Below, in pieces: positions 15,203 to 23,445 of a stretch of DNA of 38,011 bases. The notes below the pieces were generated by a model. It saw only the letters and a list, made by a program, of their open reading frames with translations. It was not told the DNA's origin and ran no database searches. Positions within the stretch are counted from its first letter, which is position 1, and each line of letters opens with the position of its first letter. Made by a program: the position numbers and the translations under genes. This DNA comes from an uncultured Eubacteriales bacterium (GTDB lineage: Bacteria > Bacillota > Clostridia > Oscillospirales > Butyricicoccaceae), in the NCBI GenBank assembly GCA_910586105.1, contig CAJUGU010000018.1, positions 3,360 to 41,370 of the forward strand. Direction: 5' to 3'.

Positions 15203-16300
15203 ATGCTTCAAATTCGATCCCGCACCCTGCGCGCCCTCTGGCTCGGCTTGGCGGCGGTCTTTCTGTTTGCGGTCCCCGCGCAGGCCGCCAATACGGCCTA
15301 CCTCATCCACGACCGCTCCGACGTTTCCCGTTCGATCTTCGCCATCACCGGCGCGCTCGACGAGGGTTCCGCCGGGATGCTGCTGCTCCAGCAGGACAAC
15401 GATACTTATCCCCTGCCTGTCTATCGCGTCGATCCCGGCGCGACCGTCACCCTTCAGGGCGGCCCAGCCCAGCTGCGCGCGTTCCCCATCATCCTGAGCG
15501 GCGAGACCGGGGACGTTAACTGGAATGGGGAGCTTTCCCCGTCGATCGGGCAAATGCAGGTCACGCTGGCGAACGGCTCGCGTACCATCGCGGCCAGCGA
15601 ATTCAAAAACTATGTCAACCAGCTCACCGGCGCATATATCCATGAAGTAGGCGCGGGCTTCCGGCTGAACGATCCCGGATATTACCTCATCAACCATACC
15701 TCCGGCGGCTTGCTGCCCAGCTCGGTCGTCGTTCAGGTCGTCGGCGAGATCAAGGGATCCGCCATGGCGGATCCCCCGTCGGCAGCGAGCTCCGCCCCCG
15801 CCGCCGGCCACAGCATCCCGCCCGAGCTCGCCGACCTTTTCGGCCCAGTCACGCCGACGACCGTCGAAGCCGAACAGAACGCCGCGCCGGTACTCGTCAA
15901 TGGGAAAAAGATCCGCTTCGACGCCTATACCATCCAGGAAGGCGAGAACGGTTTCACCTACTTTAAGCTGCGCGACCTCGCCGCGGCCCTCTCCGGTACC
16001 GACAAACAGTTCGAGGTCTATTGGGATAAATCGAGCGGCAACGTCATGTTGACCGCCGGCAATCCCTATACGATGACCGGCAGCGAGCTCACCGCCGGGA
16101 CAGCCGGCAAAAAACCGGCTTCCCCAACGACTTCGGTCATTTATAAGGACGGGCTGCCGATCACGCCCGCCGCTTACCTCATCGGGCAAAACAATTACTT
16201 TAAGCTGCGCGATATCGCCGAACTGTTCAATTTCAGCGTCGAATGGGATAACGACGCAATGTGTATCCTGATCGATACCTCAAAAAGCTATACCCCATAA
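15203..16300 (+). CDS. Secreted protein with copper-amine-oxidase-N-like domain
   Basis: This 365-residue exported protein has a signal peptide (about 1-29, hydrophobic core LWLGLAAVFLFAV, cleavage after AQA). A central region (about 30-210) has no family I recognise. A Ser/Ala/Pro linker follows, then a C-terminal copper amine oxidase N-terminal-like (stalk) region. That region has two matching pieces, YFKLRDLAAALSG near 253 and YFKLRDIAELFNF near 331, each followed by an F-x-V-x-W-D strand and a short beta turn. In Firmicutes this domain is common in wall-associated proteins and is not itself catalytic. ATG 15203 follows GGAGG by eight bases. The gene is monocistronic, ended by a strong terminator at 16338-16379. 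Confidence 0.85.
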   Translation: MLQIRSRTLRALWLGLAAVFLFAVPAQAANTAYLIHDRSDVSRSIFAITGALDEGSAGMLLLQQDNDTYPLPVYRVDPGATVTLQGGPAQLRAFPIILSGETGDVNWNGELSPSIGQMQVTLANGSRTIAASEFKNYVNQLTGAYIHEVGAGFRLNDPGYYLINHTSGGLLPSSVVVQVVGEIKGSAMADPPSAASSAPAAGHSIPPELADLFGPVTPTTVEAEQNAAPVLVNGKKIRFDAYTIQEGENGFTYFKLRDLAAALSGTDKQFEVYWDKSSGNVMLTAGNPYTMTGSELTAGTAGKKPASPTTSVIYKDGLPITPAAYLIGQNNYFKLRDIAELFNFSVEWDNDAMCILIDTSKSYTP

Positions 16301-16337
16301 GCCTTCCTTTGTCGGATGGCACACGTACAGCCAATGC

Positions 16338-16379
16338 GGAGCAGGGACGAAAGTCCCTGCTCCCGTTTGCTTGTTTTTT
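16338..16379 (+). terminator. Strong terminator after the stalk-domain gene
   Basis: A perfect 11-bp stem, GGAGCAGGGAC/GTCCCTGCTCC (16338-16348 with 16353-16363), with a GAAA tetraloop is followed by CGTTTGCTTGTTTTTT. Confidence 0.92.
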
Positions 16380-16443
16380 CGCTGGCGTTTTGCCGTCCTT
16401 TTACCGTGCCGTTCGGCGTTCCTTTGACCGCTCCCCGGCATGG

Positions 16444-16497
16444 AAAAAGCCCCTGCCCGGGACCGTTGCCGGCCCCGGCAGGGGTTCTTTTTTTCGG
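16444..16497 (-). terminator. Terminator of the yaaA-def pair
   Basis: CCCCTGCCCGGG (16450-16461) pairs with CCCCGGCAGGGG (16473-16484) with one mismatch. A T-rich run on the minus strand (16448-16444) and one on the plus strand (16488-16494) make it bidirectional between convergent genes. Confidence 0.88.
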
Positions 16498-16498
16498 C

Positions 16499-16909
16499 TC
16501 AGATCAGGATCCCTTCGCAATGGTCCAGCTCGTGCTGAATGATCTGCGCCGTCCAGCCCGTCCACGTCTTGAAGCGCGTCTGAAAGGCTTCGTTTTGATA
16601 TTCGACCTTGATCGACCGCCAACGCGTTGCCGGACGCACGCCCGTCAGCGAAAGGCACCCTTCTTCGGTTGTGTAGCGATCCGACCGCTTCACGATCCGC
16701 GGGTTGAATAATACCGTGTATTTCCCGCCGTCTTCAAAAATTATGATGCGTTTGCGAACCCCGATCATGTTCGCCGCCATGCCTACGCACCCCGATTTGT
16801 GCGCTTCCAGAGTGTCCCGCAGATCCTGCGCCGTCGGAAGGTCTTCCGGCCCCGCCGGTTCTGAAGGCTGCGCCAAAAATGCTTCGTCTTTCATGATTTC
16901 CCGGATCAT
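16499..16909 (-). CDS. def: Peptide deformylase
   Basis: This 136-residue metalloenzyme removes the formyl group from the N-terminal Met of nascent proteins. All three family motifs are present: GCVGMAANMIG (motif 1, with Asn where Gln is usual), EEGCLSL with metal ligand Cys85, and QHELDH with ligands His126 and His130 and catalytic Glu127. It ends six residues after the last motif, so it lacks the C-terminal helix of longer deformylases; short clostridial forms of this kind are common. ATG 16909 overlaps the yaaA stop (ATGA), giving translational coupling, and AGGGGGA lies upstream. No fmt neighbour is present, so another def copy may serve as the main one; that is inference. Confidence 0.92.
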   Translation of the reverse strand: MIREIMKDEAFLAQPSEPAGPEDLPTAQDLRDTLEAHKSGCVGMAANMIGVRKRIIIFEDGGKYTVLFNPRIVKRSDRYTTEEGCLSLTGVRPATRWRSIKVEYQNEAFQTRFKTWTGWTAQIIQHELDHCEGILI

Positions 16910-17706
16910 TTCGATTTCCCCCTGCTGTTTTTTCGTTCCTGCCCCGTATCCCATTCGGAGCCGTGCTCCTTGACAAAAACGGCGCGATTGGCCGTTGAGC
17001 ACTCCCGTGAATAACGGTAGCCCAGTTCCGAAAAACCGTCGAGCCCTTCCGGACGGTCGATCCCGTTCTCCGCCAGCCAGCGCACCAGCCGCCCGCGCGC
17101 CATTTTGCATAACGTCCCTTTTTCGACCAGTTTGCCCGCTTTCCATTCCCCGAACGTGCAGCCGACGAACCGTACCTCCGGCGGAAGGTGCGGCTTGACC
17201 GCTCGGCTATATTCCTTTGACGCAAGATCCAGGATGCAATCGGTCTCGCACGCTAACTGCTTCGCCAGACGGTCGCCCCAAAAGACGTACAGGTCTTTGC
17301 AGCCGTCCGCCGGTAAACGCGCCTGCATCTCTAACCGGTATGGCGTCACCCCGTCAAATGGCCGCAGCAGGCCGTAAAATCCCGAAAGGATGCGTAAATG
17401 CTCCCGCAGATAAGCAAGCGCGCCGGTTTCCAGCACGCCCGGGGCCATATATTGGTATTGGATGCCCTCGTAGGCCAGGATCGCCGGGGTCAGGGCCCGG
17501 TGCAGATCCATCCGCTGAAGGCGTTCGATGTTCAGCGCCGCGATGCTGTCATTGCATTTCCAAAGCGCTTTCAGCTCCGCCGCCGTCAGGCCCTGCAGCG
17601 CCGCTTTTAAGCGTTCTGTTAAATCCAGAAAAAGCGGTTCGCCTTCCGGCGCGAAACTGTCCAGATCCGTGTTCATCTTCTTCGCCGGTGAAATCAGGAT
17701 GCGTAT
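16906..17706 (-). CDS. yaaA: YaaA/DUF328 peroxide-stress protein with apparent ATA start
   Basis: This 266-residue YaaA (DUF328) family protein is linked in E. coli to lowering free iron and DNA damage under peroxide stress. Typical blocks are KALWKCNDSIAALN, ALTPAILAYEGIQYQYM, LSGFYGLLRPFDGVTPYRLEM and DLYVFWGDRL. The first in-frame ATG is at 17676, but the ten codons before it encode the invariant family start, reading RILISPAKKM after one ATA codon (17706-17704). A GGAGGAGG site sits nine bases upstream of that ATA, so AUA is the likely initiation codon. The other choice, ATG 17676, has no ribosome site and loses the conserved strand. The stop overlaps def. Confidence 0.88.
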   Translation of the reverse strand: MRILISPAKKMNTDLDSFAPEGEPLFLDLTERLKAALQGLTAAELKALWKCNDSIAALNIERLQRMDLHRALTPAILAYEGIQYQYMAPGVLETGALAYLREHLRILSGFYGLLRPFDGVTPYRLEMQARLPADGCKDLYVFWGDRLAKQLACETDCILDLASKEYSRAVKPHLPPEVRFVGCTFGEWKAGKLVEKGTLCKMARGRLVRWLAENGIDRPEGLDGFSELGYRYSRECSTANRAVFVKEHGSEWDTGQERKNSRGKSK

Positions 17707-18371
17707 GGTTTTCGACCTCCTCCGTTTTTTTTTGCGGTGTTGATGGCGGAGGGCCCCGCGCGCGGCCCTTCGCGCGTGTCCGCAACCTTTTGCATGCAGC
17801 CGCTCGCGCGTTGGCTCTTTTCTTTATTTTATCACGATTGCCGTCCGATTTCCAGTGCGTCTGCGCCCGCTTTCCGTTTTTGGTTTCCGCACCTTGGAAG
17901 ATTACCGCTATGTTACATGCAAAGCCTGTAATATTACCGTTATGGAACCGTAACAGAGATGTTCCTTTCCTTTTGCGGAAAATGCAGCGCCGCTTTTAAG
18001 CGTTCTGTTAAATCCAGAAAAAGCGGTTCGCCTTCCGGCGCGAAACTGTCCAGATCCGTGTTCATCTTCTTCGCCGGTGAAATCAGGATGCGTATGGTTT
18101 TCGACCTCCTCCGTTTTTTTTTGCGGTGTTGATGGCGGAGGGCCCCGCGCGCGGCCCTTCGCGCGTGTCCGCAACCTTTTGCATGCAGCCGCTCGCGCGT
18201 TGGCTCTTTTCTTTATTTTATCACGATTGCCGTCCGATTTCCAGTGCGTCTGCGCCCGCTTTCCGTTTTTGGTTTCCGCACCTTGGAAGATTACCGCTAT
18301 GTTACATGCAAAGCCTGTAATATTACCGTTATGGAACCGTAACAGAGATGTTCCTTTCCTTTTGCGGAAAA
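17594..18371. repeat. Perfect 389-bp tandem duplication
   Basis: The segment 17594-17982 recurs immediately as 17983-18371 with a constant offset of 389 bases. I saw no mismatch, including identical nine-T runs. The unit contains the first 37 or so codons of yaaA on the minus strand and the whole region upstream of it. The junction reads AAAAT/GCAGCG. Confidence 0.93.
17983..18095 (-). pseudogene. Truncated second copy of the yaaA 5' end
   Basis: This is the copy of the yaaA start created by the tandem duplication. It keeps the ribosome site, the ATA codon (18095-18093) and 37 or so codons, then hits the duplication junction. It carries the same ATA as the complete gene. Confidence 0.85.
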
Positions 18372-18373
18372 TT

Positions 18374-18382
18374 TGGTATAAT
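18374..18382 (+). promoter_or_regulatory. Extended -10 promoter for the downstream helical protein
   Basis: TGG precedes a perfect TATAAT (18377-18382). No good -35 is visible. The -10 lies just outside the right end of the duplication and its upstream region lies inside copy 2. The 140-base leader (18390-18523) has a possible TCCGCC/GGCGGA hairpin before ATTTTT. Confidence 0.55.
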
Positions 18383-18523
18383 GCATACAGACGGCGGAAT
18401 GAATATCCTGTGCTTCCGACCGCATGCGCCGTCCGCCCGCCCTTCGCGGCGGATGCATTTTTGATCATTCGCGATCGTTTGTAATCATTTGCATTGATCA
18501 ACGGAAAAGGAGATTTTGGAACC

Positions 18524-19165
18524 ATGACAACCGGTAAAATGACTGTGCATAAAGCCCTTTCGGAATTGAAAACGATGGATGCCCGTATTCAAAAAACGAT
18601 TGACGACTGTACGTTCGTGGTCGCAAATAAACATTCCAATACCAAGATCAAAGGTAAGCCGATCGCCGCCTTCTGTGACGAGGCCAAAGCCGGATGGCGA
18701 AGCGCGAACGATCTGATCCGCCGCCGGGATGCGATCAAACGAGCCGTCGTCCTTTCCAACGCCGTGGCAAAGGTCTCGATCAATGGGATGGAGTATACCG
18801 TCGCCGAAGCGATCGAAATGAAAAACCATGGGATCGGGCATTTGCATACCTTGCTTATGAAATTGATCGAGGACGAAAAGCATGCCCAAAAGGAAGCCGA
18901 TTCCCATAATGGGAAGGAACTGGAGACCCGGGCGGATGCCTATATTAAAGATCTGTTTGGCAACGCCGATCCGAAAAACCTTTCCGACGAGGTCAAAAAA
19001 GCGCGCGCCGATTTTATGGAAACGCAAACCTTTGAATTGATCGACCCGTTAAATATCCATCAGGAGATCGAACGGCTTCAAAATGAGATCAATGACTTTA
19101 TGGTCGAGATCGATTCCGCGTTGTCCGTCGCCAATGCCCTGACCGAGATCGAGTTTTCCTATTGA
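18524..19165 (+). CDS. Unrecognised helical protein, phage-like flavour
   Basis: This 213-residue, charged, soluble, almost entirely helical protein has heptad-like stretches near both ends (TVHKALSELKTMDARIQKTI at about 7-26, and EIERLQNEINDFMVEIDSAL near the C-terminus), suggesting a coiled-coil assembly. No signal peptide, membrane segment or catalytic motif was seen. I do not recognise the family; this composition recalls small proteins of phage or conjugative elements, but no phage gene flanks it. ATG 18524 follows AAGGAG by eleven bases, a slightly long spacing. Codon choice is less GC-rich than in its neighbours, consistent with transfer. The 389-bp duplication lies directly upstream. 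Confidence 0.8.
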   Translation: MTTGKMTVHKALSELKTMDARIQKTIDDCTFVVANKHSNTKIKGKPIAAFCDEAKAGWRSANDLIRRRDAIKRAVVLSNAVAKVSINGMEYTVAEAIEMKNHGIGHLHTLLMKLIEDEKHAQKEADSHNGKELETRADAYIKDLFGNADPKNLSDEVKKARADFMETQTFELIDPLNIHQEIERLQNEINDFMVEIDSALSVANALTEIEFSY

Positions 19166-19513
19166 TCCCTTGCGAACAACCACTCACTGCCATCCGAAAC
19201 CCCTGAACCATGCTCCTTGCCTGCTTTTGACATACGGTACAGGTAAGTAAAAGATCACAACAACCGTATATGCTTTTAACTTCATTTTATAGGATGAAAA
19301 CCGGATAAGCCCTTGCGCGGAAAAGCTCAAAGATGAAGGTTGAAAGCTCAAGGTTTCAGGCTCAAAGTTTGAAAACGACAAAGTTCATGCCCTTCAAAGC
19401 CCAAGGATTAACGCTTTATCAAATCCGGGAGACCGGTTCGTCGGATGTGTATGCTGCCGCAGGGGGCTCCCGCCCGGCTGGGTGGCAGCGGGTTTTATCA
19501 ATGGAAATTTAAC

Positions 19514-19562
19514 GCCGTCGCGGCGCAATCCTGTTGGGGATTGTGTCTGCGACGGCGCTTTT
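19514..19562 (+). terminator. Long two-part hairpin with T-run
   Basis: GCCGTCGC/GCGACGGC (19514-19521 with 19549-19556) encloses CAATCC/GGATTG (19526-19531 with 19538-19543), followed by GCTTTTTC. This is probably a terminator, about 350 bases after the 18524 gene. Confidence 0.65.
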
Positions 19563-19642
19563 TCACGGTTTTTCTCCAGAAATATGCAGGCGCGGGGGGC
19601 GTATGTTATATTCATGCTCTGAAAATTTTGCCGATTTTGCCA

Positions 19643-19674
19643 CTTCGTCCCGCCGCTGTTCTGGCGGGACGAAG
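19643..19674. repeat. Perfect 12-bp stem-loop
   Basis: CTTCGTCCCGCC (19643-19654) pairs with GGCGGGACGAAG (19663-19674) across an 8-base loop. There is no T-run on either side. Confidence 0.6.
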
Positions 19675-19692
19675 ACGCACGCATAAGCGGCG

Positions 19693-19742
19693 TTGACCGT
19701 GCCAATCCCTCTCTCGCCTGCGGGCGGGATCGGTGCGGTCAA
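19693..19742. repeat. Nested inverted repeat before the PocR/AraC gene
   Basis: TTGACCG (19693-19699) pairs with CGGTCAA (19736-19742), and inner ATCC/GGAT and CGCC/GGCG pairs fit inside. It lies about 60 bases before the regulator start and could be part of its leader or an operator. Confidence 0.45.
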
Positions 19743-19803
19743 AGCCGTATGATCGGCAAGGGTTTCGGAACGTGAATATAAATGTGTCGGAAAGGGGATA
19801 CGG

Positions 19804-21034
19804 ATGGAACTCGAAGAATATTGCAGGCAGTTTTGCGGCCGCATCACGGCGCTGACCAATGTGCGCAGCGCGTTGCTGCATATCCGGACAAAAACGTTCT
19901 TGGAACCCCCATTCCGGGAAATCTGCCCGCTGGACGGCGGCGGCTGTTCCGCGCACTGCTTCGGGGCATACGAAGCGCAGCGCTGGGAAGGGGCATATTC
20001 TTTATTATTGCCCGCACGGCCTGCTGTTCCTTGCGGCGATCCCCCGCGCGCAGACAGAATACTGCATCATTACGGGGCCGCTCCGCATGTCCGGCGACGG
20101 GGAGGGAGCGTCCGGCCTCCGGCTGCCGCGGGAGGCCCCGGGGCCGCTCCCGGAGATCCCGCGCATGACCTGGGCGCAGGTACAGGCGCTGCGTGAAACG
20201 ATCTCCGACGCGTTGGGCCTGCCCTCGCGGCCGCTGCGGGCCGATGCAGGACGCGAAACGTCCCAGACGATGTTGCGGGCAATGTCGTCTGGGACGGGAA
20301 ACGCCTCGGCGCAGGGGTATCTGATCGAAAGCGAGCGGATGCTACAGGAACATATCCGCACCGGTGGGAAAGAGGCTGCGCAGGAGCTGCTCAATGAGCT
20401 GCTGACGCAGATCTATAGCAGCGCCGGGAACCATTTGGAGCGGATCAAACCCCGCGTCCGGGAACTCCTGGTGCTGATGAACCGCGCCGCGATCGACGGC
20501 GGCGCGGATATCGACGAGGTGTTCGACCTTTGTTGCCGCTATGAGCGGGAGATCGACCGATGCAGCCGGATGGAAGACCTGGACCGCCTGCTGGGCGCGG
20601 TCCTCCAGCAATTCATCGGTTTTGTATTTGAAGTCGGCGCGCTGAAACATCAAAATGTTATCTTTAAAGCGACGGATTATATCAAGACGCACCTGGCGGA
20701 ACGGATCACGCTCGATCAGATCGCCGCGCAGGTCTACCTGTCCCGATCCTATTTTTGCCGGATCCTCAAGGAGGAGTTGGGGGTTACGTTTACCGAATAT
20801 GTGAATTATTTGAGGATCGAGCGCGGCAAGGCCCTGCTTCAGGATCCGGAGCTGTCGATCTGCGAGGTTTCCTCGCAGGTCGGTTTTGACGACCAGAGTT
20901 ATTTCACGCGGGTGTTCAAAAAGCAGGCTGGTATTTCCCCGGGAAAATACCGCAGGCAATATCTGCAAAGAAAGCCGCCGGAGCTTCTCTTTGAGCTGTT
21001 TCAGCCACAGGGGAAGGCGTGCGCGGAAGGATAA
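19804..21034 (+). CDS. PocR-domain AraC-family regulator, frameshifted
   Basis: The frame from ATG 19804 (AAAGGGG six bases upstream) encodes the start of a PocR sensor domain, with the Cys-rich stretch EICPLDGGGCSAHC. It loses the family match after WEGAY near 19999. From there the +1 frame continues the same domain (ILYYCPHGLLFLAAIP), then a helical linker, and a C-terminal AraC HTH pair with ITLDQIAAQVYLSRSYFCRILK and ICEVSSQVGFDDQSYFTRVFKK. Removing one G from GGGG at 19990-19993 restores one 409-residue frame, ending at 21034. PocR domains sense small ligands and often control diol or cobalamin-dependent catabolism, but no such genes are adjacent. This is either an inactivated gene or a base-call error. 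Confidence 0.82.
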
Positions 21035-21042
21035 ACGCGAAC

Positions 21043-21081
21043 AGGCGCGGCGCTCCGGATAAGAGCGCCGCGCCTGACTTT
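21043..21081 (+). terminator. Terminator of the AraC-family gene
   Basis: A perfect 13-bp stem, AGGCGCGGCGCTC/GAGCGCCGCGCCT (21043-21055 with 21063-21075), is followed by GACTTTT. The stem is strong and the T-run is short. Confidence 0.75.
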
Positions 21082-21154
21082 TCCATCGGTTGACGTTGGC
21101 CCGGACGCTGAGCAAGCGGCGGAAACCCTCTGGCAGAGGAGAGGCGTCCCACGC

Positions 21155-23062
21155 TTACAGCGCTTCCGCCTCCGCGATCCAAAGCGCGCCGGAGGCGTCG
21201 GAGGGCATCCGCCAATCCCCGCGCGGCGACAGGGAAACGGTGCCGACCTTGGGGCCGTCCGGCAGGCAGGAACGTTTAAACTGCTGCGCGAAAAAGCGTT
21301 TCAGGAACGTGACGAGCCATTTTTTGATGGTCGCGCCGTCATACGCATCGCCCCAGGCATATTTTGCAAGGCGGAAGATTTTTTCCGGGCGATAGCCGAA
21401 GCGGATCAGGTAGTACAGGTAGAAATCGTGCAGCTCATAGGGGCCGACGAGCTCTTCGGTCTTTTGCGAAATCTCGCCGTCCTTCGGCGGCAGGAGCTCG
21501 GGGGACACCGGCGTATCCAAAATATCGCGCAGGATCGCCGCCAGCGCTTCCCCGGAACGGCCTGCTTCATAAGCGGTCAAATACCGTACTAAAGTTTTCG
21601 GGATTGATGCATTCACGCCGTACATACTCATATGGTCGCCGTTGTAGGTTGCCCAGCCGAGCGCCAGCTCGGAGAGGTCGCCGGTGCCGACGACCAGGCC
21701 GCCGTTCTGGTTGGCGAGGTCCATCAGCACCAGCGTCCGCATGCGGGCCTGCGCGTTCTCGAAGGTCACGTCCTGCTGTTCCATCGGCTGGCCGATATCC
21801 TGAAAATGCTGCCGTACCGCGTCGCCGATCTCCACGGTGCGGATCGAAGCGCCATATTCCTCGGCGAGCCGCAGCGCGTTCGATTTGGTGCGGGCGGTCG
21901 TGCCGAAACAGGGCATGGTGACGGCGAGGATGCCCTTCCGGTCGAGGCCAAGCCGGTCGAAGGCGTGAACGGTAACGATCAGGGCGAGGGTGGAATCGAG
22001 CCCGCCCGAAAGACCGATCACGGCGGTTTTCGCGTGGGCGTGGCGCAGACGGGTTGCCAGCCCGACCGACTGCATCGCAAGGATTTCTTCGCAGCGGGAG
22101 GCCAGCTGCTCCGAGCCTTCCGGCACGAAGGGGGTGCGCGGGATATGGCGGGTGAGGGCGGTTTCGCGGGGCGTCAGGTCAAAGAAAATGCGCGTTGCCG
22201 ACGGTTCGCCGCCGCCAAAGGTGTTGCTCCTGCGGCGGTCGTGCAGCAGGCGTTCCACGTCGATCTCGGACGAAATCAGCCCGCTTTCGTATCTTTGGGA
22301 TTCGGCGAGGATCGACCCGTTTTCGGCGATGAAGTCCTGGCCGGAGAAGACCAGGTCCTGCGTGGATTCGCCAAAGCCCGCGTCGGCGTACAGATAGCCG
22401 CAGATCAGCCGTCCCGACTGGCTGCGGATGAGCTCGCGGCGGTAATCCGCCTTGCCGATCAATTCATCGGAAGCGGACAGGTTGGCGATCACGGTCGCGC
22501 CGGATTCGGCAAGTTTGGCGGAGGGCTGGCTTGCGACCCACAGGTCTTCGCAGATTTCGATCCCAAAGGTGAAGCCGGGAGCCTGACGGCAGGTGAACAG
22601 CAGGTCGGTGCCGAAAGGCGTTTCCTGCCCCAACAGGGAAATGCTGCGGGTGGAAAGCCCTATACAGGATGTAAAATACCGCCCCTCATAAAACTCTGCG
22701 TAATTGGGGATATACTGTTTGGGGACGACGCCGAGCAGTTTGCCGCGGCAAAGTACGGTCGCGCAGTTATACAGCCCGGAGCCGGCGCGCAGCGGCAGGC
22801 CGGCTGCGATTGCCAGATCGAGGTCTTCGGAGGCGGCGCGTACCGTTTCCAGCGCACGGAGCGCGCCGTCGAGGAGCACCTGCTGGGTGAACAGGTCGCC
22901 GCAGGAGTAAGCGGTCAGCGAAAGCTCGGGGAAGACGCACAGGGCGCTGCCTTCGTCGGCGGCCTGCCGGGCGAGGGCGATGATCTCCCCGGCGTTGTAG
23001 GCGGGATCGGCGACGCGCAGGGCGGGCGTTGCTGCCGAAACCTTGATAAATCCATGCTTCAT
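21155..23062 (-). CDS. nadE: Glutamine-dependent NAD+ synthetase
   Basis: This 635-residue two-domain enzyme amidates nicotinate adenine dinucleotide to NAD+ in the last step of NAD synthesis. The N-terminal nitrilase-type glutaminase has the triad Glu46 (FPELSLTAY), Lys115 (VPKQYIPNY) and Cys171 (GIEICEDLW). The C-terminal synthetase has the PP-loop SGGLDSTLAL, GTGDLSELALGW for substrate and ATP binding, and LPPKDGEISQKTEELVGPYE. The length matches the bacterial glutamine-dependent class. ATG 23062 opens the conserved start MKHGFIKVSAATP; the longer upstream frame covers the leader hairpins and is not coding. The ribosome site is weak (GGAAAGG twelve bases away). A promoter lies at 23198-23226. 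Confidence 0.96.
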   Translation of the reverse strand: MKHGFIKVSAATPALRVADPAYNAGEIIALARQAADEGSALCVFPELSLTAYSCGDLFTQQVLLDGALRALETVRAASEDLDLAIAAGLPLRAGSGLYNCATVLCRGKLLGVVPKQYIPNYAEFYEGRYFTSCIGLSTRSISLLGQETPFGTDLLFTCRQAPGFTFGIEICEDLWVASQPSAKLAESGATVIANLSASDELIGKADYRRELIRSQSGRLICGYLYADAGFGESTQDLVFSGQDFIAENGSILAESQRYESGLISSEIDVERLLHDRRRSNTFGGGEPSATRIFFDLTPRETALTRHIPRTPFVPEGSEQLASRCEEILAMQSVGLATRLRHAHAKTAVIGLSGGLDSTLALIVTVHAFDRLGLDRKGILAVTMPCFGTTARTKSNALRLAEEYGASIRTVEIGDAVRQHFQDIGQPMEQQDVTFENAQARMRTLVLMDLANQNGGLVVGTGDLSELALGWATYNGDHMSMYGVNASIPKTLVRYLTAYEAGRSGEALAAILRDILDTPVSPELLPPKDGEISQKTEELVGPYELHDFYLYYLIRFGYRPEKIFRLAKYAWGDAYDGATIKKWLVTFLKRFFAQQFKRSCLPDGPKVGTVSLSPRGDWRMPSDASGALWIAEAEAL

Positions 23063-23105
23063 TTGGTTATCAGACCTTTCCGCTGCGTGCCCGTTGAGGA
23101 CGGGC

Positions 23106-23193
23106 GGCAGGCGAATCCGCCTGCCAGTGCAGCATGCTTGAATTCCGGTGATTTCAAAGCGCGCGATGAGCAGGGAGGCGCGCGCTCCCTGCT
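23106..23193 (-). promoter_or_regulatory. Structured leader of nadE
   Basis: Two perfect hairpins lie between the promoter and the start: AGCAGGGAG/CTCCCTGCT (23169-23177 with 23185-23193), directly at the predicted mRNA 5' end, and GGCAGGCG/CGCCTGCC (23106-23113 with 23118-23125). The first has TTTTTA on the plus strand, but no plus-strand gene precedes it, so a 5' stabilising hairpin or an attenuator on the minus strand is more likely. Confidence 0.45.
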
Positions 23194-23197
23194 TTTT

Positions 23198-23226
23198 AGT
23201 ATAGACGGTTTCGGTCAATTTATCAA
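23198..23226 (-). promoter_or_regulatory. Promoter of nadE
   Basis: The minus strand reads TTGATA (23226-23221), a 17-base spacer and TATACT (23203-23198). Transcription should begin near 23191. Confidence 0.7.
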
Positions 23227-23359
23227 GATAAAAAACGGGGGTTGCAGCCGGCGAAGCCCATCGCCCGCGGGGAAGACGGACGGGCCTGCATTGCGCAAGT
23301 CCTATGGGGGGACAACGCGAGGGACGGAACGCACGTTGTAATAAAGTTATGCGGTAGCA

Positions 23360-23389
23360 TTGACGCGCTTCGGGCCATTGTGATATAAT
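23360..23389 (+). promoter_or_regulatory. Promoter of the Uma2 gene
   Basis: TTGACG (23360-23365), an 18-base spacer and a perfect TATAAT (23384-23389) preceded by TGA. Confidence 0.75.
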
Positions 23390-23445
23390 AGGGGCAAATA
23401 TTATGGAGCGGACGCAGAGCCGCGGCCGGATTTCGAGGTGGTTTT

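Larger units (their letters stand above)
19166..19803. other. Gene-free region with several stem-loops
   Basis: No gene is supported. Around 19320-19420 a short AAGCTCAAGG-like phrase recurs with variation. Three stable inverted repeats follow (19514-19562, 19643-19674 and 19693-19742, listed separately). CTGCC/GGCAG near 19453-19487 adds another weak hairpin before GGGTTTT. Confidence 0.5.

Noticed and set aside
15179..16189. Minus-strand open frame of 336 codons
   Set aside because: Antisense to the secreted stalk-domain protein, which has a promoter, ribosome site, signal peptide and terminator.
17908..18525. Minus-strand open frame of 205 codons across the duplication
   Set aside because: It reads the yaaA start in the wrong frame and exists only because of the tandem duplication.
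23169..23199. Hairpin with TTTTTA on the plus strand as a terminator
   Set aside because: No plus-strand gene ends upstream of it; it fits better as the 5' hairpin of the nadE message.
21632..23341. Plus-strand open frame of 569 codons
   Set aside because: Antisense to nadE, whose catalytic motifs are intact. It has no ribosome site and a low-complexity composition.
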